A DNA stretch of 64,000 nt from Sipunculus nudus. Lineage: Eukaryota > Annelida > Sipuncula > Golfingiida > Sipunculidae. The position numbers and the translations under genes are program-made. Positions 11,262 to 24,902 of this stretch are shown here, in pieces (position 1 is the stretch's first letter; each line of letters starts with the position of its first letter). The stretch is from positions 45,972,079 to 46,036,078 of the forward strand of contig CM049309.1 in the NCBI GenBank assembly GCA_026874595.1, read 5' to 3'. The notes under the pieces were generated by a model. That model did not search any database. It was not told where the DNA came from and worked only from the letters and a program-made list of their open reading frames with translations.

Positions 11262-13515
11262 ACAATTAATAAATATACACTATCAATAATAAAACCTATT
11301 AAACCTAACTCAATCCCCATTTACAACCAGTTTATATCCCTTGCACATTAAAATTCAGGAAGTCTTCGGATGTTCAGGCGGATGACCTACTTTAAAAGCT
11401 GGCAGTACAAATTCTATTCAAAACCACGTCGTTACATCGTTGTGCAATAAAGGAATATTATATCCTGGTGTACTTTTTGACAAAATAACGTTTATCCTTC
11501 ATATTGCCGGACTTTTATGCTACTTTGTATTTATTTATGTAGGTTTATGATATAAACTGGTCTACCGGTCAAGTAATGAACAGATCTCAGGAAGTGGGAG
11601 TTACACTGATAGCGGACGCTTCCTTGTATTATTCCATCCGGCAGTGATTACCAGATGTAATAAATGACATAAACTTGTTACTAAATTGGTACAATCGTAT
11701 TTTTTATTATAAAGACTGTCATTTATTATAATGACCCCGAAGGAACTGTGATTTATTAAATAAGTAAATGAATTATACTGATACCGCAGCGTCAGGATTA
11801 AGTACAGAGAAATAACCACCACGAGATAATTCTATAATAAACAAACATATACATTATACATGCATATATGTATATGTAGGCCTATTAATGCTTACACCCA
11901 CAGTACCTGCGATTCATCTGAAAACACACAGTTGTCCTCGATCTCTTGCATGAAACCTGTACTTTTTTACCATGTTCAAATCAGAAATCTGCATTTAATG
12001 GAATGTAAGCCTCGCCAAGTGATTGCATTCACTTATTCGACCACCTTCCCAGGTTCATTCATATATACGTAACTGTACATTGTACATATTCCTTGATAAC
12101 GTTCCTGTACCCGGGTCATGCGCCAAATCCACACCAAAATATAAACGGTTATTCCTTTGCCCATTCCCAAGGAATGCTCTGAAAATGTATTGAGATTCCG
12201 TTCATAATTGTGTAAGCTATGTTGTGAACACACACACACACAAACGAAGGGCGAAGGCGACTAAAGCACAGATTCACATGCAGACAGACGCACTATCTCG
12301 GTATATGTCTGTCTCTTTACAAAGCACAGATAGATAAAGATGTAGGAGTCTACCTCATACGTTTAAACTATCAGATCATCAGTTATAATTGATATTTTCA
12401 ATCATTTTTATAATTTGTCTTTAATAAATGAACTTAATAAATATACTTTTTCAAATTTTACCACGGAAAACAGCTGTTACTTGAAAAAGTTTGATTGCGA
12501 TCATGGGATCATTAGATTTGTATTAAAGAGGAAAAAATATAATGTGCCAAGGTAACTATATTTGTATTATCCATGTAAATTAAATAAAGTTTATAGTTTT
12601 TACTCTGATTTTTGTGTGCATCGGAAGAAAGGTTTGTGGTTAAGGTTAATAAGAACAGTTGAACATTATATGATAGATTTATTCTGTGTTATATTCAGGG
12701 TTTAGGTTTTAAGGAAGAGTTTCCTCACAGAATTGCCACTATTATTCTACTAACACTTCTTTTTCATGGTATTCATCCAGGGTGATTAAATTAGTTAACA
12801 AAGAAAACTGAGGTACGACTCTGTATCATTCTTATTTTTTTTTATCATATTTGTCATATTTTTCTTTACATATTACATGCTGACCTATTTTCATTATGAG
12901 AACAACTATATATAATTAGAAGTTTCGATTTCCATTTGAACAACACCCTGAAATCCCCCCCCCCCCATATCAAAATATCTTTGTTCACCCTCCCACTTCC
13001 TGCACACATCGATTTATATTTTTAAATGTGATAACAATACGGTGCACTTAATGTATACTGTACATTTAAACAGGGTTGAAGCCATACATCGATATATCGT
13101 CCGATTAAGGTGACCGATACAATTATCGGTGGTTCTTACAAACATCGATACAGTTATCGATTGCTATGACAAATCAAACAAATACATGAGGGATGTAAAT
13201 GCAATGTTAAGAAAATGGTACCGCAAACCGAACAAGACTTTTTTTCAGACTACCCAGCATAGTGCCAGTTTTTGCAGTGAAACAAGTCTGCGGGGCTTCA
13301 GCCGGGTTTTCGCGGGACTGGTTTTCCATAACCTGAGTTCACATGGGCAGAGTTCACTAGCATAGTTTCTGGTGGATGGCGGTGCGATAGGCCATTCTCG
13401 AGAAAATGTCAAATTCCTCAGGATTTATTAGATAAGGGAAATTACCGATCTCAGAACACACTTTGAATTATCCCGACAGTTCAAGAGCAAATTACGGGCA
13501 TTTGCGTGACAAAAG
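11262..13515. other. Intergenic, nothing recognised
   Basis: No open frame with a recognisable domain and no long repeat. Short frames at 11601-11822 (-), 11860-12072 (+) and 13129-13365 (+) are not credible genes. Confidence 0.5.
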
Positions 13516-13516
13516 T

Positions 13517-14251
13517 TTAAGTATCATTACTTTTAATGTCTAAATTTAGTCCAAAAGTGGTTTATATTCATATTAGACCCCATAAAGTATACTTTATATA
13601 AATATATCATTTTAAACCTGGTACAGTTACCTTTCTGATAGTTTACATATTTCTTAACTTTTCATTCATTTTCACATGATTTTGTAACATTTAAAAAAAA
13701 TGAAAAGGTACACTATTTTAAGCCCCCAGTAACAATAATCAGCTTTTTAATGAATAAATATTGAACTACATGACAAAATCTCAAAAGTGATATTTTTTTC
13801 CTCTATCGTGATTCTATCTACCCTGAAATTTCAAAGTTTTTATTCAACGATTTATTGAAAGAAAATTTGAAATTTCAGGTTTAGGGTATATAGAATCTAC
13901 GCTCTTTACACAGCGCTTAACCTATGTAGGCCTACTACCTATATATAGAATCATGCTAGAGGAAAACAAAATAACACTTTTGAGATATTGTCATTTAGTT
14001 AATATAAGTTCATTAAAAAGTTGTTTTTTTACTGGGGGCTTGTATGAATGTACCTTTTTTCAAAATTAACTTTTTTATTAATGTTACAAAATAATGTGAA
14101 AATGAAAAACCCAAAAATATGTTTACTATCAGAAAGGTCACTGCATGAACAAGGTTTAAAATAATGTATACTTTATGGGGTTTAATATGAATAAAAAACA
14201 CTTTTAGATTGAATTTAGATATAAAGGTTTCATACAGTAATGATACCTTAA
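13517..14251. mobile_element. Foldback element with TTAA at both ends
   Basis: The two halves are inverted copies of each other around a centre near 13880. TTAAGTATCATTAC on the left pairs with GTAATGATACCTTAA on the right, and AACCCCATAAAGTATAC-like segments appear in both arms. TTAA at 13517-13520 and 14248-14251 could be a piggyBac-type target site or part of the termini. Diverged relatives occur near 20360-20610 and 47040-47240. The ORFs inside are shadows. Confidence 0.65.
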
Positions 14252-15417
14252 GTGCAGCCTCAACGGTCAACTATGATGTAGATTATTCTTAAACCTGAGT
14301 AAAAAAAAATCCTTACATAGTTTACGATTAAGGCTGAAAACGGGTAGTAAATATCGGACTCGTGTAATAACTACCGGACTCAAGTACCTGTTGCCGCCAT
14401 GAATAAACCTACCAACCACGTATTATTTCAAATGATATAGCGGAGATGAGTTTTGCATAAGATTTCCTTTTCAAATATGGCCGATATTGACTGTCTGAAC
14501 ATAAAACGAACTAAGTGTTCGGGTCCGTTATAACGAGGTCTTATTTGTTTTATCCCACATGATAAAGGCTTAAACATATTTTATCGTGAAGTGTAAGAGT
14601 CCTTTAATTTTCTGGCATATATTTAGTTTATTATAAGCAGGTATACATTAATATATATAATCATATATACAGCCAAACAAGTTTGTGCGAGTCTTATTTC
14701 AGTGACTGAATAAAAACTCATCGGACTCAGGTGTTCAGGGGAGACCTTATTACACAAACAGAATTCTTCAGCAAACGCACACCCCCACCCAAACAAAAAA
14801 AAACTTAAATATTTTATATTACACTGCATGTTCGATCAGGAAAATCCAGGAATTTAAAATAAATAGTTTTTTCTTTAAATATAAAGGGAAAAAATTTAGT
14901 AGATTCATCACCCATATACCAGGCCAGATTGAGAAACATCCAGGAAGATTTTGTCCGATCATTCAGTCCGGGTCAGATGGGGAGATAAAAGAATTATCTA
15001 AATTTATCAGTTTGATTAACGAGGGTTTGGTTTCGAATATTCCCACACATTTTGCAATCGATCTTTGTAAAATAAATCACTTATGATTCAAGTTTATAAT
15101 GATATCATAATATCAGTCGGTCCCCATTTTTCACACTTTATCACTTGACAATACTTGAGTTTCTGTTCATAGTTGAAGTTTGCTTTCAATTCAGCCTGTA
15201 ATATTGGTGCGGCAAAATATATAATATATAACATATAATTCTATATGGTTACCAATTAATCAAGATCCATGTCCCCACAGTCATGAGTAAACGTGTAATC
15301 ACTGTGGTTACTGGTTAATATGGGCTTTTTATAGCACAGAATGAATTCTTGTTCACAAAGAATTTCTGCTTGAATATAACCATCAACCAAGTCATGCTGG
15401 CAATTCTCTCTCTCCCT

Positions 15418-15474
<57 letters not shown>

Positions 15475-15990
15475 AAGTGAAGTATCAGTGAATTAAACTA
15501 TCGATTAGCCACAAAATGCTATTATATGCTGTATGACTGTAGACTTAAGTTTCATGTTTGCCTGTTTATCACCTTTGTGATATACCTCCGTGTACGTCTC
15601 AAGTGGCGTCAATTTATCTCTTAAAGGGTGTGTGTGTATGGGGGGGGGGGGGTTCGAGAGATAATTTTTGTGTAACTCTATATGAATTGAAATATCACAT
15701 TTTTTCCATATTTATATATTTATATATGTGTGTGTGACCCTTTTCAAATTTATTACAACTAAGTATGTGTTTTAAAAATGAGGTATTAATTAAAAACTCA
15801 TTAATCCTATACTTTATATATCAGACTTAGATATATAATATTTTATTGTAAACTCAGAAATTGAGAAATTGAACTAAAGTCAGTCTATTTCATTTTAACT
15901 ATTAATATATTTGATCTCCAATATATAAATCTTATTCTCTTGATCATCCCCTGGTGCTTAAACGTATGTGTGAGGGGGAGGGATATATAC
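14252..15990. other. Intergenic, simple repeats only
   Basis: Contains a long CT tract (about 15405-15472) and a G run (about 15642-15652). No gene recognised. Confidence 0.5.
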
Positions 15991-16189
15991 CCCACCCCCT
16001 GTATTGACGCCGCTGTACGTCACAACAGTAAATCAAGTACGCCTCATCGGGAGGTGCGGCGAAGAAGGAGTGTAAAAAATGTATAAACCGTAGAGGTTTT
16101 AGCGTACTATGTGAGGACTTCAGCTCGCAAGGGCGCAAACACACACAATTTCAGAATACAACATTTTAAACATGCGACACCCGCTCTCA

Positions 16190-16480
16190 GTGGCCTGATC
16201 ACGCCAAAACACCCGCTCTCGTTGGTCATATATTTTTGGCCCTGTGCCAGAACCGGTGAAATATGACCAACAAGAGCGGGTGACGCATATTTCAAATTGC
16301 AGCTGGATGCACAATGCGATACCACGCTCTCATTGGTCTGATTACAATCCTTTGGTATGTGCTCACCATGCAGGGTGTTCAAACCCAGAGAACCTTTCTA
16401 TGCAAAGCAGCGGTTAAACAAAATGAGACCTGAAACGACTGTAGTGTATAACCGCTGCGTGAGAAGCGTATATATGTTTG
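16190..16480. repeat. Interspersed repeat related to 20050-20255
   Basis: Shares GCTGGATGCACAATGCG, the direct or inverted TTAACCGCTGC(TTTG) motif and CCGCTGCGTGAGAAGCGTAT with the later copy. Boundaries are uncertain. Confidence 0.5.
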
Positions 16481-16965
16481 AATATATATTTAGTCAAGGT
16501 TCTCAGAGACGCTTTAACGCCCATCTCAGCCAGAAAGAGAGCTGAAAGTATGGAGCAGTACAAAAACTAGCCAAAACAAAATTACATATGCGCCAATTTT
16601 TTTTCTAAATTGGGAACTCTAAGTCTCCGGGCAGAACATATGTTAAACATTTATATAAAACTGTCGCTAGAACGGATCTGGAGACATGCATCCCTTATTC
16701 TTTCAATTCAGTTGTATATTTCGGATTCAAAAGCATGATTTCGTTTACAAAGCAGACATTGGATCCACAAATCTAGTCATTTGTTTATATACTTTGTAAA
16801 TTAAATATATATATATATATATGTATATATAGTATACACTGGTCACTGGCTCTCCAGTGATCTTGGGGAAGTTTAAAAACACACATGTCCGTTATATACA
16901 TACATACATGTACAATGTATTCCCAACCATTATACCCACTTGTTAAGGACACAAATATATGTTAC

Positions 16966-17173
16966 AGGGGCGGATCAAGGATTTTGGAAAGGGGAGGGTC
17001 CATTCCAGGAAGACTAAAAGAAATCCCCCCAAAAAGGTCCTCTGTTCTGGAAAGGAGGGGGTCCATACAGGTCGCAAAATTTGGTTTGAAACCATAAAAA
17101 AAAGTTGTTTCGGCTAGAACGGGGGGGGGGGGGGGTCCTGACCCCCTAAAACCCCCCTCTGGATCCTCCACTG
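16966..17173 (+). mobile_element. G-rich short repeat family, copy 2
   Basis: CAGGGGCGGATCAAGGATTT at the start and GGATCCTCCACTG at the end are inverted relatives. TGTTA lies directly outside both ends, a possible 5-bp target duplication. Confidence 0.65.
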
Positions 17174-17498
17174 TGTTAGTCTTTGCTCTTATAATACTTG
17201 ACTTTTTTTCGCTTCCATAAATAAGAACATGGGTCAGTACATTCTCTGCCTTTGATTGTGTAGCCTATATTCTTCACTATAGCTGTTGCGATACATATCA
17301 CGATAAGTAGCATCAAAGTTTACCATGCCGTTGCCCCCACACAACCTGAAGAGTCAATAAAGAAACAGTCCCTGGTTAGCAAATTAAATTCCGATTAACT
17401 AGATTTCTGGCTGATGATGTTTCGGCTCATAATAAATAACAGTCATCAATGAATATGGATCTCTAAGTCTAAGTACACACTACATTCTATATAACGCT

Positions 17499-17620
<122 letters not shown>

Positions 17621-17656
17621 CTTTGTTTGTTCGTATAACTCTTATTTATTTTCCAG

Positions 17657-17764
17657 GCCCTGGAACCAGAAGACATCGCGGAGGCGGTAATTTACATCCT
17701 GTCCACGCCCCCGCACGTGCAAATACACGAAATAATGGTCAGGCCGACCGAGCAGATACCGTAA
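17657..17764 (+). CDS. DHRS11-like short-chain dehydrogenase, last coding exon
   Basis: After the acceptor TTTTCCAG the exon encodes 35 residues and a TAA stop, in phase 0. The peptide contains [17 protein letters not shown] and ends MVRPTEQIP. From memory this matches the C-terminus of DHRS11 (SDR24C family), a cytosolic NADP-dependent carbonyl and steroid reductase, nearly residue for residue. The Rossmann fold and the Ser-Tyr-Lys catalytic residues are in upstream exons, which I could not find in 4-17.6 kb. Either the intron is very long, those exons were missed, or this is a stranded exon copy. The 3'UTR has AATAAA at about 18102. Minus-strand frames at 17692-17990 are shadows. Confidence 0.8.
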   Translation, partial: ALEPEDIAEAVIYILSTPPHVQIHEIMVRPTEQIP

Positions 17765-18101
17765 ACATCCGAGAGGATGACTTTTTTTGTTGATCTGACA
17801 CTGCGTGGCACAGACTCGTGCTCGACGCAGCGCCTCCAGTACATGGGAATATTATAGACTGATGGACGGGAACTAAATGGTGATGGGCCAACGACATATA
17901 TGCCTGAAGATGGCGCCATATAAAGCTGCCGATAGGTGGCGCCGCTGAGTGAGAATCGTGAACAAGTACAGGGGCTCGTGACTTTTGCATGATATATTCT
18001 CCTTACAATTAAGTTCGTGTAAGAAATACCCCTCGTGGTTGCTTAAAGGGGACAGGTCATCACGTGTTTTGCCTCAATATGTCATGTAACGCATAAACCT
18101 G

Positions 18102-18107
18102 AATAAA
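18102..18107 (+). terminator. Polyadenylation signal of the DHRS11-like gene
   Basis: AATAAA about 340 bp after the stop codon. It is the first canonical signal downstream on this strand. Confidence 0.55.
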
Positions 18108-18129
18108 AGCACTCTTTTTCTCCATATAA

Positions 18130-21100
18130 TCCGTTTACGGGGAAATCTCATGCACTGACGTTGTATGTAGCTCATGGGGTGGGTCGGTAGCTTGAAAATG
18201 TTGAAAATACGCATAAAATGCAGATGCTAAGTTTTATGTCAGACCTTATAGATAAAAATGTTTCTATTTAACTTGGCTGAACATTCCAAAACCCACTAGA
18301 TCAGATACTAAATTCATTGCCTCTCCGACAAGACAATATGTTTTGCTGTATTGTGCACTATATATGGCCCGGCCGGCCCACACTTTCAGTATATTTGGAG
18401 GGATGGACGACACAACCAAGATCTGTTCATGTTAATTACACATTCTTCTGCGTCATGTCATTCAGGAGGATTTATACGTTCCTATTGACCGCAATTAGCA
18501 CACAATGATTATTTTTCTTGTAAACAAGGCCTACATGCCTAGTGCGAACCTGTGAAACAGAATAAACATAAGGTATAATACCCGCCGATAATATACTTGG
18601 CCATTTTTATTTTAAGTAACTGATTATTTTTAAGTAAATGTATGACATGTACATGCACGAAGCAAGCACTAAACGTTTTGAATTTGAGAACAATCATGAT
18701 ACCTAAAATACATACCCTACACTCTAAGAAAAAAAAGGGTTCTTGAGGGTTCCTTTCAGAACCCGTATGGTTCTATCTGGAACCGTGGTATATGGATAAC
18801 ATTCATTTTGACCAGGCATGAACCTTTTATCCCAATCATCATTACATAATGGACTCATTGGGTCTTTCCTGGCGTAGTCCTATTTTTGATACCTTCGTGG
18901 TGCGCATGTTATAGTAAAGAAATGTAAGGGAAGTATTTTGTCACGTTAATTTGATTTCTTCTATGATAACTTTGTTCAGCTGTAAATAATAATCTGCCCA
19001 TGAACAGCTTATCTAAACAAGGATTCCTGCAAGTCGTATGTCCGGCGTGCAGCCGCTTTTCTAATGCTCGTCCGTCTGATACAGTGATAGGGGGCAACGC
19101 ATGATTCTAAGGTATTTATTATACGGATATATAAAGAGTCGTGTCGGTACCCTTCTTCTTAACAGTCTATTTATAAGTAGTTCAAATGGCCCTTTTCCTT
19201 CCTTTGTGCTGATAACTAATGCATGTTTGATCAATCTATATTTTCTCATGTTTGCACAAATTGAAATACATATTATACATCAAAGCATAAAACATGTATA
19301 ATAGGAGGAGAAACATTGAAAGGTACTGAAATAAAGACTTATAATAACATATTGTTAACCAGTATGTGTTTCCACACGCTGTCATTTATTACAAATTAAG
19401 TACATGTACACGCCTTATGGAAAACTTTAACTTGGACTAGGCTGGAATGTTTAATCCCAATCATCATTATATATATATTGATTTGTATAGACTTATATAT
19501 ACACGTTTAATGATACATGAATCGTATTTGAAATTGAGATTTTGGTGGCGCCACCTGCATCACCCTTTCAAGAAGGGTCGTCCGTCATCCGTATGTTAAC
19601 TATACTATCTCAGGTATGGCAGAAGTTAGCATCACCAAAGTTAATGTAAACATCGGTCACAAGTCAAACGCGGGATCGAGCTTTTCGTGGCGCCCCCGCC
19701 ATCGACTTTCACTTCACTGGAGAAACCCAGTAATCCTTTAAAAATCTTCTCCGAAAGCGTTCAGACAAATTGTTTATAATAATATTAATAGAAACGATCT
19801 CAGAACCAAGCTCTTTTTAAGTTTAATCGAATGCTTCCGATTTGAGCATGTGCTATATCATTTAGCTGCTGCTGTAGACCATTCTCATGGTTTGGTCTGT
19901 ATAGTGATGTACTTATATGTTAGGCTCCTCATTCTGCGGTTATACACTGCAGTCGTCCTGGCCGTGACACATACGACTCAGTAGGCCCTCCTACTTGACA
20001 GCCAGTAATATATTTTCGTAATGTCAGAGGGCGCTACAGTCGTCCCAGATCTCCTGTTGTTTTAACCGCTGCTTTGTATAGCAAAGTTCCTGATTACACA
20101 AGTTCTGGCACAGGACCAAGAATCAGACCAACGAGAGTGGGTTTAGCATGTTTAAAATCTGGAACTGGATGCACAATGCGAAAACACGCTCGGTTAAAAT
20201 AAAGGGGAACTGGGATGACTGCAGTGCATATAACCGCTGCGTGAGAAGCGTATGTTATGTTTGCATGTCTATGTACGTATTGGATAACTTTCTCATTTAC
20301 AAGTTTAGTGGCGAGACCTACAATTGTTTTTTTATAGTGTACATCCGTGCACATATCATATGATTTTGAAACATTTAAAAAATTAATTTTAAATGGTTCA
20401 CTATTTTTAGCCCCTAGTAACAATAAGCCACTTTTAATGGGCTAATATTTATCTGCATGGCAATATCTCAAAAACATTTTTTGTTTTTGTTTTTCTCTAT
20501 TATGTTTCTTTCTACCCTAAACTGGTATTTTAAATTTTCATTCCAAATTTCCTGAATAAAAATTTAAAGCACTTTTGAATTGAATTCAAACAATAATGAT
20601 ACCTCAATTCATGAAAGTGGTCAGAGGCCACAACCTCCTGCAGCAAGGGTGGATTTAGTTTGGGGCAACCCCCCACCACCCACCCCCACCCCCATACACA
20701 CGCACATACACAAAATAGAAAATCTATTCGACCTTAAAATCTGGATATTACTATTAGATTAAAAAAAAACCAGCGCCGGGTTTTGCGTCTCGCGCCGTTT
20801 TCTTTATACTTCTGGACACGAGAGTTATGTATAAAAGTCACTTGCATTCCAAACACGTTTAGTCCCTCAACAACTCTATTCACTGGTTATTTCTTTCAAA
20901 CCCTGGTGCTGGAACTGACAATTAAGCACAAAAGAAAGATTGCCATACTAAAATGGAACACTTTTAGTGAAAAGAAATACAAGTATATGATATAGCGATC
21001 CGGATCACCTCCTAAATATGATGGATCGTTCCTTGTTACCGTAACCCTCCATAAAATATCAAGAAATTGTGTTAAGTACTTTTCGCGTTAATCTACTGAC

Positions 21101-21915
21101 AGATAAACTAAATAACGGAAGGTAATACATATTACTTCTCACCCCCGGCTGAGGTATATGGCAGTGTGAGGAAACACACAAATAATCTGTGATTACAGGT
21201 TTAAATTTCAATATACCTTTCAACCTTTTTAAAGCTATTTTACTTGATCCAAGATGTATAAAGCTCTACTTAAGCAACACGCGGAAAGTCTGACATATCT
21301 TTCTTAAGTTCCTTCAGTTCAATTTGCGCGAACGTGAGAACATATTTGTGCAAATATATGAGAAATGTAGATTAATTAAGTGGTGATTTACAGCTGAGCA
21401 AAGTTTTTGTTAGACGAAGTCCAATTAACGTGCTAAGACACTTCCCTGATATTTCTTCAGTGTAACATTCGCGTCACGGACATATCCAAAAGGGGTCTCG
21501 ACCAGGAAGGCCCACCAGAGCTGTGCCCATTAAGTATTCCAGGAAAACACGCTGGATGGCGTTATTTTAAACTCTTGTCGACTGGGCCGGTCTAGGCACG
21601 ACTTAACTTGACAACTGAAATCTTCTTGAAACGTACCAAGCGTAATCTACTCTTAACTTTCTGTGCCGATCCTGCACCCGATAAAGAATAAAGAATACTT
21701 AAAAAAACGTCTTTGAAAAACAAGTGACCCATTGACAATGACGCTAAGTTTTTTCCAAAAGTAACCCGAGCTTGCAGTTATTCCGAAGGCAGGTATTTGT
21801 CATCTTTATGTGTATCCATCACTGAGCTAACAAAGTTCATTGGTGAAGCTGAGCTGTACACCAGGTGATTTTGTATGTGAGAGGATATTCATCTACAGTC
21901 TGTAATCAATACATA
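18130..21915. other. Gene-free stretch with repeat fragments
   Basis: Contains a perfect GGTGGCGCCACC at 19544, the repeat copy at 20050 and a half-copy of the foldback family near 20360-20610. The motif GGGTTCTTGAGGGTTCC near 18737 has internal symmetry. No gene seen. Confidence 0.5.
20050..20255. repeat. Interspersed repeat related to 16190-16480
   Basis: TTTTAACCGCTGCTTTG begins this copy and ATAACCGCTGCGTGAGAAGC ends it, with the shared interior GGATGCACAATGCG. Probably a short non-autonomous element. Confidence 0.5.
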
Positions 21916-21918
21916 TTA

Positions 21919-22201
21919 GGCCAAAAAAAATTTTAACCCCCGCATGAAAAATTTTTATTTTGATTTTCATCTTTCAAGAGGATAAAATAATACAATTTTG
22001 ATAAGATTTCCTTAGTTATGAAGTGCTTTTACCTGTGTAGCAAAAAAATTATGTTATTATCATGCTTTTCCCTGATCATATGACACTTTTATCGAAACAT
22101 ACAAAAGAAGGTAAAAATAAAAAAAAAAAAAATAAAAAAAATCGCCTTTCCGCCCGCACTGATTTATGAAAAAAGTGCCCGAGGACAATACCTTTTTTGG
22201 C
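21919..22201. mobile_element. Harbinger-like MITE, copy a (diverged)
   Basis: Starts TTA|GGCCAAAA and ends TTTTTTGGC. The interior (CATGCTTTTCCCTGATCATA, CGCCCGCACTGATTT) matches the copies at 57083, 61230 and 62446. The left terminal repeat has lost its GGTATGGTTCTCAGG part and the right flank is degraded. Confidence 0.75.
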
Positions 22202-23540
22202 TATTTCGATCTTTATATGTGATATGACCAACTAAAACTGTCGACTTCTACCAGTAAGCACACAAAATTTCATCACAATATATATGTTAGCCATGAAAAA
22301 TCATATCTACAAAGCCATTCTGAAATAATAGCGTTATCTGATATATTTCATGAATTCTTACTGTACAAATTATTACTTTCCAGGTGTCCAAATCCAAGTC
22401 ACATTAACCTTATTTCATGTTTGCCAGAAGATATTATTAAGACCTTTCTGTGTTTCATGATACAACTGCACCTTGGATGTATTATAATCAGTATAAATTT
22501 ATAAAAGCCGATAGAATGATAAAATACTAGAAGGAGGGGACCACTAGAAGAACTGATTTTATTAGTTAGCCGCGAATGAACTGCCCATGGATACACCTTT
22601 ACATTCAGCAAAAATTATAAACAAACACTCTTTTTTTCAAAAACTTTATTCGACATTTAAGTAAACAAGAAAAGTACGATATCATAACGTATCAATATAT
22701 TAATAATAAGAAATCAACGTTAACTATTGAGATGGAGTAAACATTTGTAATAACAACCAAGATACCTCAACGCAGGTGCTTCTCAACAAGTCTTATAGCA
22801 ACAACATGTGTTATGGAAAAATAAAGCAAATCCACACTGCGCAGAATCGGACTCCAGTAGTGGACGACTCTGCTGGTTAGGGTTTATGGGCATTGAATAT
22901 CAAACCCCACAATGCACTGGGTATTTTAAATACACCAGCGGTGTAGACATAAATGTAGTGAAAAGGGAAATGTAGTCCGTTCGAATAGGTTTTATAAGAA
23001 TTGTCTCAGGGCGAATTACATTGTTTTTGCGGTGAGGACTTCATGGAATAAGCAATATTTTGCAAGTATGTGCATGTAAAACGTAAACAGAAGAGTTTCC
23101 TTGAAATGTGACAAATATCGATTTTGAAATTTGACAGTTGAGATAAGTAGTCCCAGCCGTCCCACAGTGCCTAACTGGAAAAGGTTTGTTTTGAGTCGAA
23201 ATGAACTCTGGCGGAAGGGTTAAGCAAATCCTGAACAATTTGAAAATATCCATATCATAAACAAGATATCACTGACCTCAAGTGACTTTATTTTATCGAT
23301 TTGTGAAAGTTATATACCTATCCAAGTGTGTGTGTGTCTGTGTGTGTTTATATATAGAGAGTTAAAGCTGTTACGAAAAAGGTTTTGGAATACACATAAT
23401 ATTTCTTCTGCAAATTACAGGTCATTGTCTAGGTTTTTCTTTGCTGCAGTCTTGCAGCGCTGACATATAGTAAACACTGATTCATATCACATAAATGGAG
23501 TCCGTACGTGGCGGACTAGGTTTTTCTTACGTGAGAATGT
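22202..23540. other. Intergenic, no recognised gene
   Basis: On the minus strand AATAAA is followed by an A-rich run (plus-strand 22624-22650), which could be the 3' end of a transcript or a retrocopy. The frames upstream of it (22399-22611, 23041-23253) are not recognisable. Confidence 0.4.
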
Positions 23541-23542
23541 CG

Positions 23543-23740
23543 GACGAGGATTTAGGAAAAGGGGGGGTCCAACCCAGGAGGACTAAGGAAAAACCTAAAA
23601 AAAAGGTCCCATGTCAGGAAAGGGGGGGGGGGGCGTCCAGGCCGGAAAATTTTGTCTGATACCCTTAGAAAAAGGTTGTTACGGATAAAAAAGGAGGGGC
23701 CCGGACCCCCTGGAACCCCCCCCCCCCCCCCAGGGATTTG
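23543..23740 (+). mobile_element. G-rich short repeat family, copy 3
   Basis: Shares GGGGGGGTCCAACCCAGGAGG-type sequence, the AAAATTTTGTCTGA block and the C-rich right end with copies 1 and 2. The terminal CAGGGGCG is mutated. Confidence 0.6.
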
Positions 23741-24528
23741 CTTCTGGTGTGTGTGAATGTGAAGAAGTATGAGAAAGAGCCATGACATTTGGCCTTCACC
23801 AGAAGTGTTACAAAATCAGATATGTATAGATTTAGAACTTTCTAATTCAGCATTTCTCAGTATGTTATAGTACACTGTGTATTCTAAATCGGTATGTTGG
23901 TCCAGATTATTATTAATTTTTTTTTTGCTTGGGAGGGGCTTCTATAGCCCCCTTGAATGCAAAACCTTCATTTTTTTCTCTTTTTTTCTGACCTTATTTG
24001 GGCAAAACCTCCAATACAGATGATTTTAAAGACTGGGTTAGAGTGATATTATCAGGTGAAAATTTTTATTTGATAAATTTATATTTTTTTTACCAGTCCT
24101 GCCATGGGAGCTTCTTGTGATAGCTGCACAAAGCAAATCTTCTGACCTTCTTCTGTCACATTTTGTAAGGTGTCACAAGGTGTCACAATTTAACTCTCCA
24201 AACCAACTTTTAACCTGTGTGGGGGGGGGGGCATACTGTCACTTACTTTCATATCACATCCTCATTGTTCATGAATAAATACATCTTTAAACAAAACAGT
24301 CAGGGCTCTCATCACTCTCACCAGCAGCAGTCTTATTTGTGCACTATTGTATTATCATGTCAAGTGTTAGATGTGTGTGACACAGGAAGAAAGATGGAGA
24401 AAAAATTCATCATAATTCAAAGTGTTCTCAAGAGTGCCTAATAATTCTTAGTCTGGATTAGTTACTGCAATTTGGAAAAGTTGTTCATATCTTTATACAT
24501 CATTCAGTCAAATTCACATGTGTTTGTG

Positions 24529-24534
<6 letters not shown>

Positions 24535-24588
<54 letters not shown>

Positions 24589-24602
24589 GAGAGAGAGAGA
24601 GA
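24535..24602. repeat. (GA)n microsatellite
   Basis: GA dinucleotide tract, about 300 bp beyond the stop codon of the PLAG-like gene. Confidence 0.95.
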
Positions 24603-24902
24603 AAGTAAGAGAGATTAGGCTTGTCATTGTTCAAAGTCTTGGATCTAAGCTGAGGGATCCTGGGAAGGGGTTACATGTAATCTTAATCAAAATGTACATA
24701 ATAACAGTCTGGAGTATTTTATGTAATTCTGAGCTGTGTGTGTACCTTTATATACCAATCAATTAAATCCTAGTATATACATGCATGTGCATCTGTGTGT
24801 ATGTGTGTGTATGAGAGACAGAGAGAAAGAGAGAGAAAACATGGAAACCATGGTGTGAGTGTGTTTGTGTATGTTTTTGAGAGAAAGACAGAGAAAACAA
24901 GT

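Noticed and set aside
13129-13365. 78-codon frame as an upstream DHRS11 exon
   Set aside because: No dehydrogenase motif (TGxxxGxG, NNAG or YxxxK) and no suitable splice borders.
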